From Eubacteriales Family XIII. Incertae Sedis bacterium (lineage in GTDB: Bacteria > Bacillota > Clostridia > Peptostreptococcales > Anaerovoracaceae): DNA of 7,254 nt. The stretch lies in assembly GCA_031255695.1 (NCBI GenBank), contig JAIRSA010000120.1, positions 1 to 7,254 of the forward strand, written 5' to 3'. This document shows, in pieces, positions 6,289 through 7,254 of the stretch. The position numbers and the translations under genes are program-made. The notes beneath the pieces were generated by a model. That model searched no databases and was not told the DNA's origin. It was given only the letters and a program-made list of their open reading frames with translations. Numbering within the stretch: the stretch's first letter is position 1; each line of letters starts with the position of its first letter.

Positions 6289-7011
6289 ATGGGCAGACAT
6301 GGGACTATAGCAGGGAGGAAGGCAGCGCAGGACTCGAAGCGGGCCGCAGTCTTTACTAAATACGCGCGTGCTATCACCGTAGCCGCCAAGGCGGGCGGCG
6401 ATCCGGACTACAATATAAGCCTGAAGCATGCGATAGACAAGGCCAAATCGATCAACATGCCTAACGACAATATCACGCGCGCGATCAAGCGCGGCACGGG
6501 CGAGCTGGCGGGTGAGACCTACGAGCCGGGCAGCTTCGAGGGCTATGGCGCCGGCGGCGTGGCCGTTATAGTCGATGTCCTGACCGACAACAAGAACCGG
6601 ACCACTTCGGCCATAAAGCATATTTTCGACAGGTTCGGGGGCAACCTAGGCGTGCCCGGATGCGTGTCGTATATGTTTGAGCGCAAGGGGATCATCCTCA
6701 TAGAAAAGACTGAGGGCATGAACGAGGACGACCTGATGGAAGTCGCGCTTGAGGCGGGCATGGAGGACATGATCGCCTATGACGACAGCTTTGAGATAAG
6801 GACGGCGACGGACGATTTCGACAGCGTCTCCGACGCGCTCAAGGCCGCAGGCTACGAATTCGCTGAGGCCGACATAGAGTACGTGCCTTCCATCGAGAAC
6901 TCGCCTGAGTCGCCGTCAGACATAAAGAGCCTGACGAAGATGATAGACGCGCTGGAAGAGAACGACGACGTGCAGAATGTGTACACAAACTGCGCCGTGG
7001 AGCTCGGCTGA
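6289..7011 (+). CDS. yebC: YebC/TACO1-family protein
   Basis: The product has 240 residues, the usual family length (about 235-250). The N-terminal helical, basic domain reads MGRHGTIAGRKAAQDSKRAA then FTKYARAI, followed by the family segments GGDPDYNISLKHAIDKAK, NMPNDNITRAIKRGTGE and YEPGSFEGYGAGGVAVIVDV. The second half has NRTTSAIKHIFDRFGGNLG, then the acidic region, and ends with the typical LEENDDVQNVYTNCAVELG-like tail. Members are cytoplasmic. They were first described as transcriptional regulators (PmpR) and more recently as ribosome-associated translation factors related to mitochondrial TACO1, with some reported to relieve stalling at polyproline. Which role this copy plays cannot be read from sequence. 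The head GRHGTIAG replaces the common GHSKWxxI, a recognisable subgroup variant. The gene is separated from the upstream one by 186 nt with its own likely promoter. Isoleucine codons are 10 ATA, 8 ATC and 1 ATT, similar to the upstream large gene and unlike rhuM. Confidence 0.93.
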   Translation: MGRHGTIAGRKAAQDSKRAAVFTKYARAITVAAKAGGDPDYNISLKHAIDKAKSINMPNDNITRAIKRGTGELAGETYEPGSFEGYGAGGVAVIVDVLTDNKNRTTSAIKHIFDRFGGNLGVPGCVSYMFERKGIILIEKTEGMNEDDLMEVALEAGMEDMIAYDDSFEIRTATDDFDSVSDALKAAGYEFAEADIEYVPSIENSPESPSDIKSLTKMIDALEENDDVQNVYTNCAVELG

Positions 7012-7028
7012 GGCACGTTCCGGCAGGG

Positions 7029-7044
7029 GCGGCGCCGCGGCCGC
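7029..7044. repeat. GC-rich inverted repeat after yebC
   Basis: gcggc at 7029-7033 pairs with gccgc at 7040-7044 around a 6-nt loop, overlapping the perfect palindromes gcggcgccgc (7029-7038) and gcggccgc (7037-7044). It begins 18 nt after the yebC stop. The + strand continues gtatgggaaaaaaag, so the U-run expected of an intrinsic terminator is missing. It may contribute to 3'-end formation by another route. Confidence 0.4.
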
Positions 7045-7061
7045 GTATGGGAAAAAAAGAT

Positions 7062-7079
7062 GCAAATATATATATTTGC
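7062..7079. repeat. 18-bp perfect AT-rich palindrome next to a promoter
   Basis: gcaaatatatatatttgc at 7062-7079 is perfectly self-complementary (two 9-nt arms). It ends one base before the -35 box at 7080, so it could be an operator for a dimeric regulator. Read on the minus strand it is followed by tctttttttc (complement of 7051-7060), so it could also be a weak intrinsic terminator for a leftward transcript. The sequence does not decide between these. Confidence 0.5.
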
Positions 7080-7108
7080 TTGAAATACTTCAATCAATAT
7101 GATATATT
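7080..7108 (+). promoter_or_regulatory. Sigma-A-type promoter for a gene beyond the window
   Basis: TTGAAA at 7080-7085 (5 of 6 matches to TTGACA) is followed after exactly 17 bp by TATATT at 7103-7108 (5 of 6 matches to TATAAT). A TGA at 7100-7102 adds an extended -10. Transcription would start near 7115. This is the strongest promoter match in the window and reads rightward, away from yebC, so the next gene should begin shortly after the window edge or at its last bases. Confidence 0.65.
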
Positions 7109-7114
7109 AATGTC

Positions 7115-7254
7115 ACGAGCCAAAAATATCCTGAAATGTGCGTTAAGGCTATTTAATTTATCCAACATTATAACGCACGGGAACCCGGGTTTCCGCATTC
7201 GATGTGTTATCGGTCTTTGACACGGGAGACAGAGGTGCGGGACAGGACAACCAC
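7115..7254 (+). other. Structured 5' leader of the next transcription unit; no recognised gene
   Basis: Downstream of the promoter, gtgcgtta at 7138-7145 is perfectly complementary to taacgcac at 7171-7178 (8-bp stem, 25-nt loop). It is directly followed by a near-perfect inverted repeat, gggaacccgggtttcc, at 7180-7195. I do not recognise a known riboswitch or T-box signature. A GTG at 7235, with GGAG at 7225-7228 six bases ahead of it, could be the start of the next gene (open for six codons to the window end), but that is too short to support a CDS. Confidence 0.4.

Noticed and set aside
5323..6621. 432-codon open frame on the minus strand
   Set aside because: It lies antisense across the end of the activase-like gene, the intergenic region and the start of yebC. 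Its translation has no recognisable motifs and is rich in residues expected from the complement of GC-rich coding DNA.
1..7254. CRISPR array, insertion sequence or integrase gene
   Set aside because: No regularly spaced direct repeats, terminal inverted repeats with a transposase, or recombinase motifs were seen.

Overview
The window looks like a chromosomal segment of an anaerobic, moderately high-GC member of the Bacillota (Clostridia-like). This rests on a very large 2-hydroxyacyl-CoA dehydratase activase-type protein, which is typical of strict anaerobes, and on a YebC protein whose N-terminus departs from the common GHSKW form. The genus cannot be read from the sequence. All supported genes are on the + strand.

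Positions 1 to about 1480 are the tail of a type I restriction-modification locus. A RhuM-family gene enters from the left with its first ~45 codons outside the window. It abuts an hsdS specificity-subunit gene that is doubly broken: a 7-bp tandem duplication (gcggacg at 1111-1117 and 1118-1124) shifts the frame, and the gene loses recognisable homology at about 1480, inside or just after the first target-recognition domain. Isoleucine codons here are mostly ATC/ATT, unlike the ATA-rich genes to the right, which supports a horizontally acquired, decaying island.

Positions about 1480 to 1824 are a junction and leader region. They hold an A-rich stretch with an orphan TTGACA box and a likely extended -10 promoter (TGATATACT at 1717-1725) for the next gene.

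Positions 1825-6102 encode a 1425-residue protein with two tandem ASKHA-fold activase modules, a four-cysteine linker, and two dehydratase-like (COG3580/COG3581-type) regions. It resembles an entire ATP-driven, iron-sulfur, low-potential electron-transfer system fused into one chain. Its substrate is unknown.

Positions 6103-6288 are an extremely GC-rich intergenic region with competing hairpins, followed by a TATAAT box and the ribosome-binding site of yebC. Positions 6289-7011 encode a 240-residue YebC/TACO1-family protein. After it, 7012-7254 holds inverted repeats, a good sigma-A-type promoter (7080-7108) and a structured leader for a gene beyond the window. The dehydratase-like protein and YebC appear to be separate transcription units with no evident functional link.
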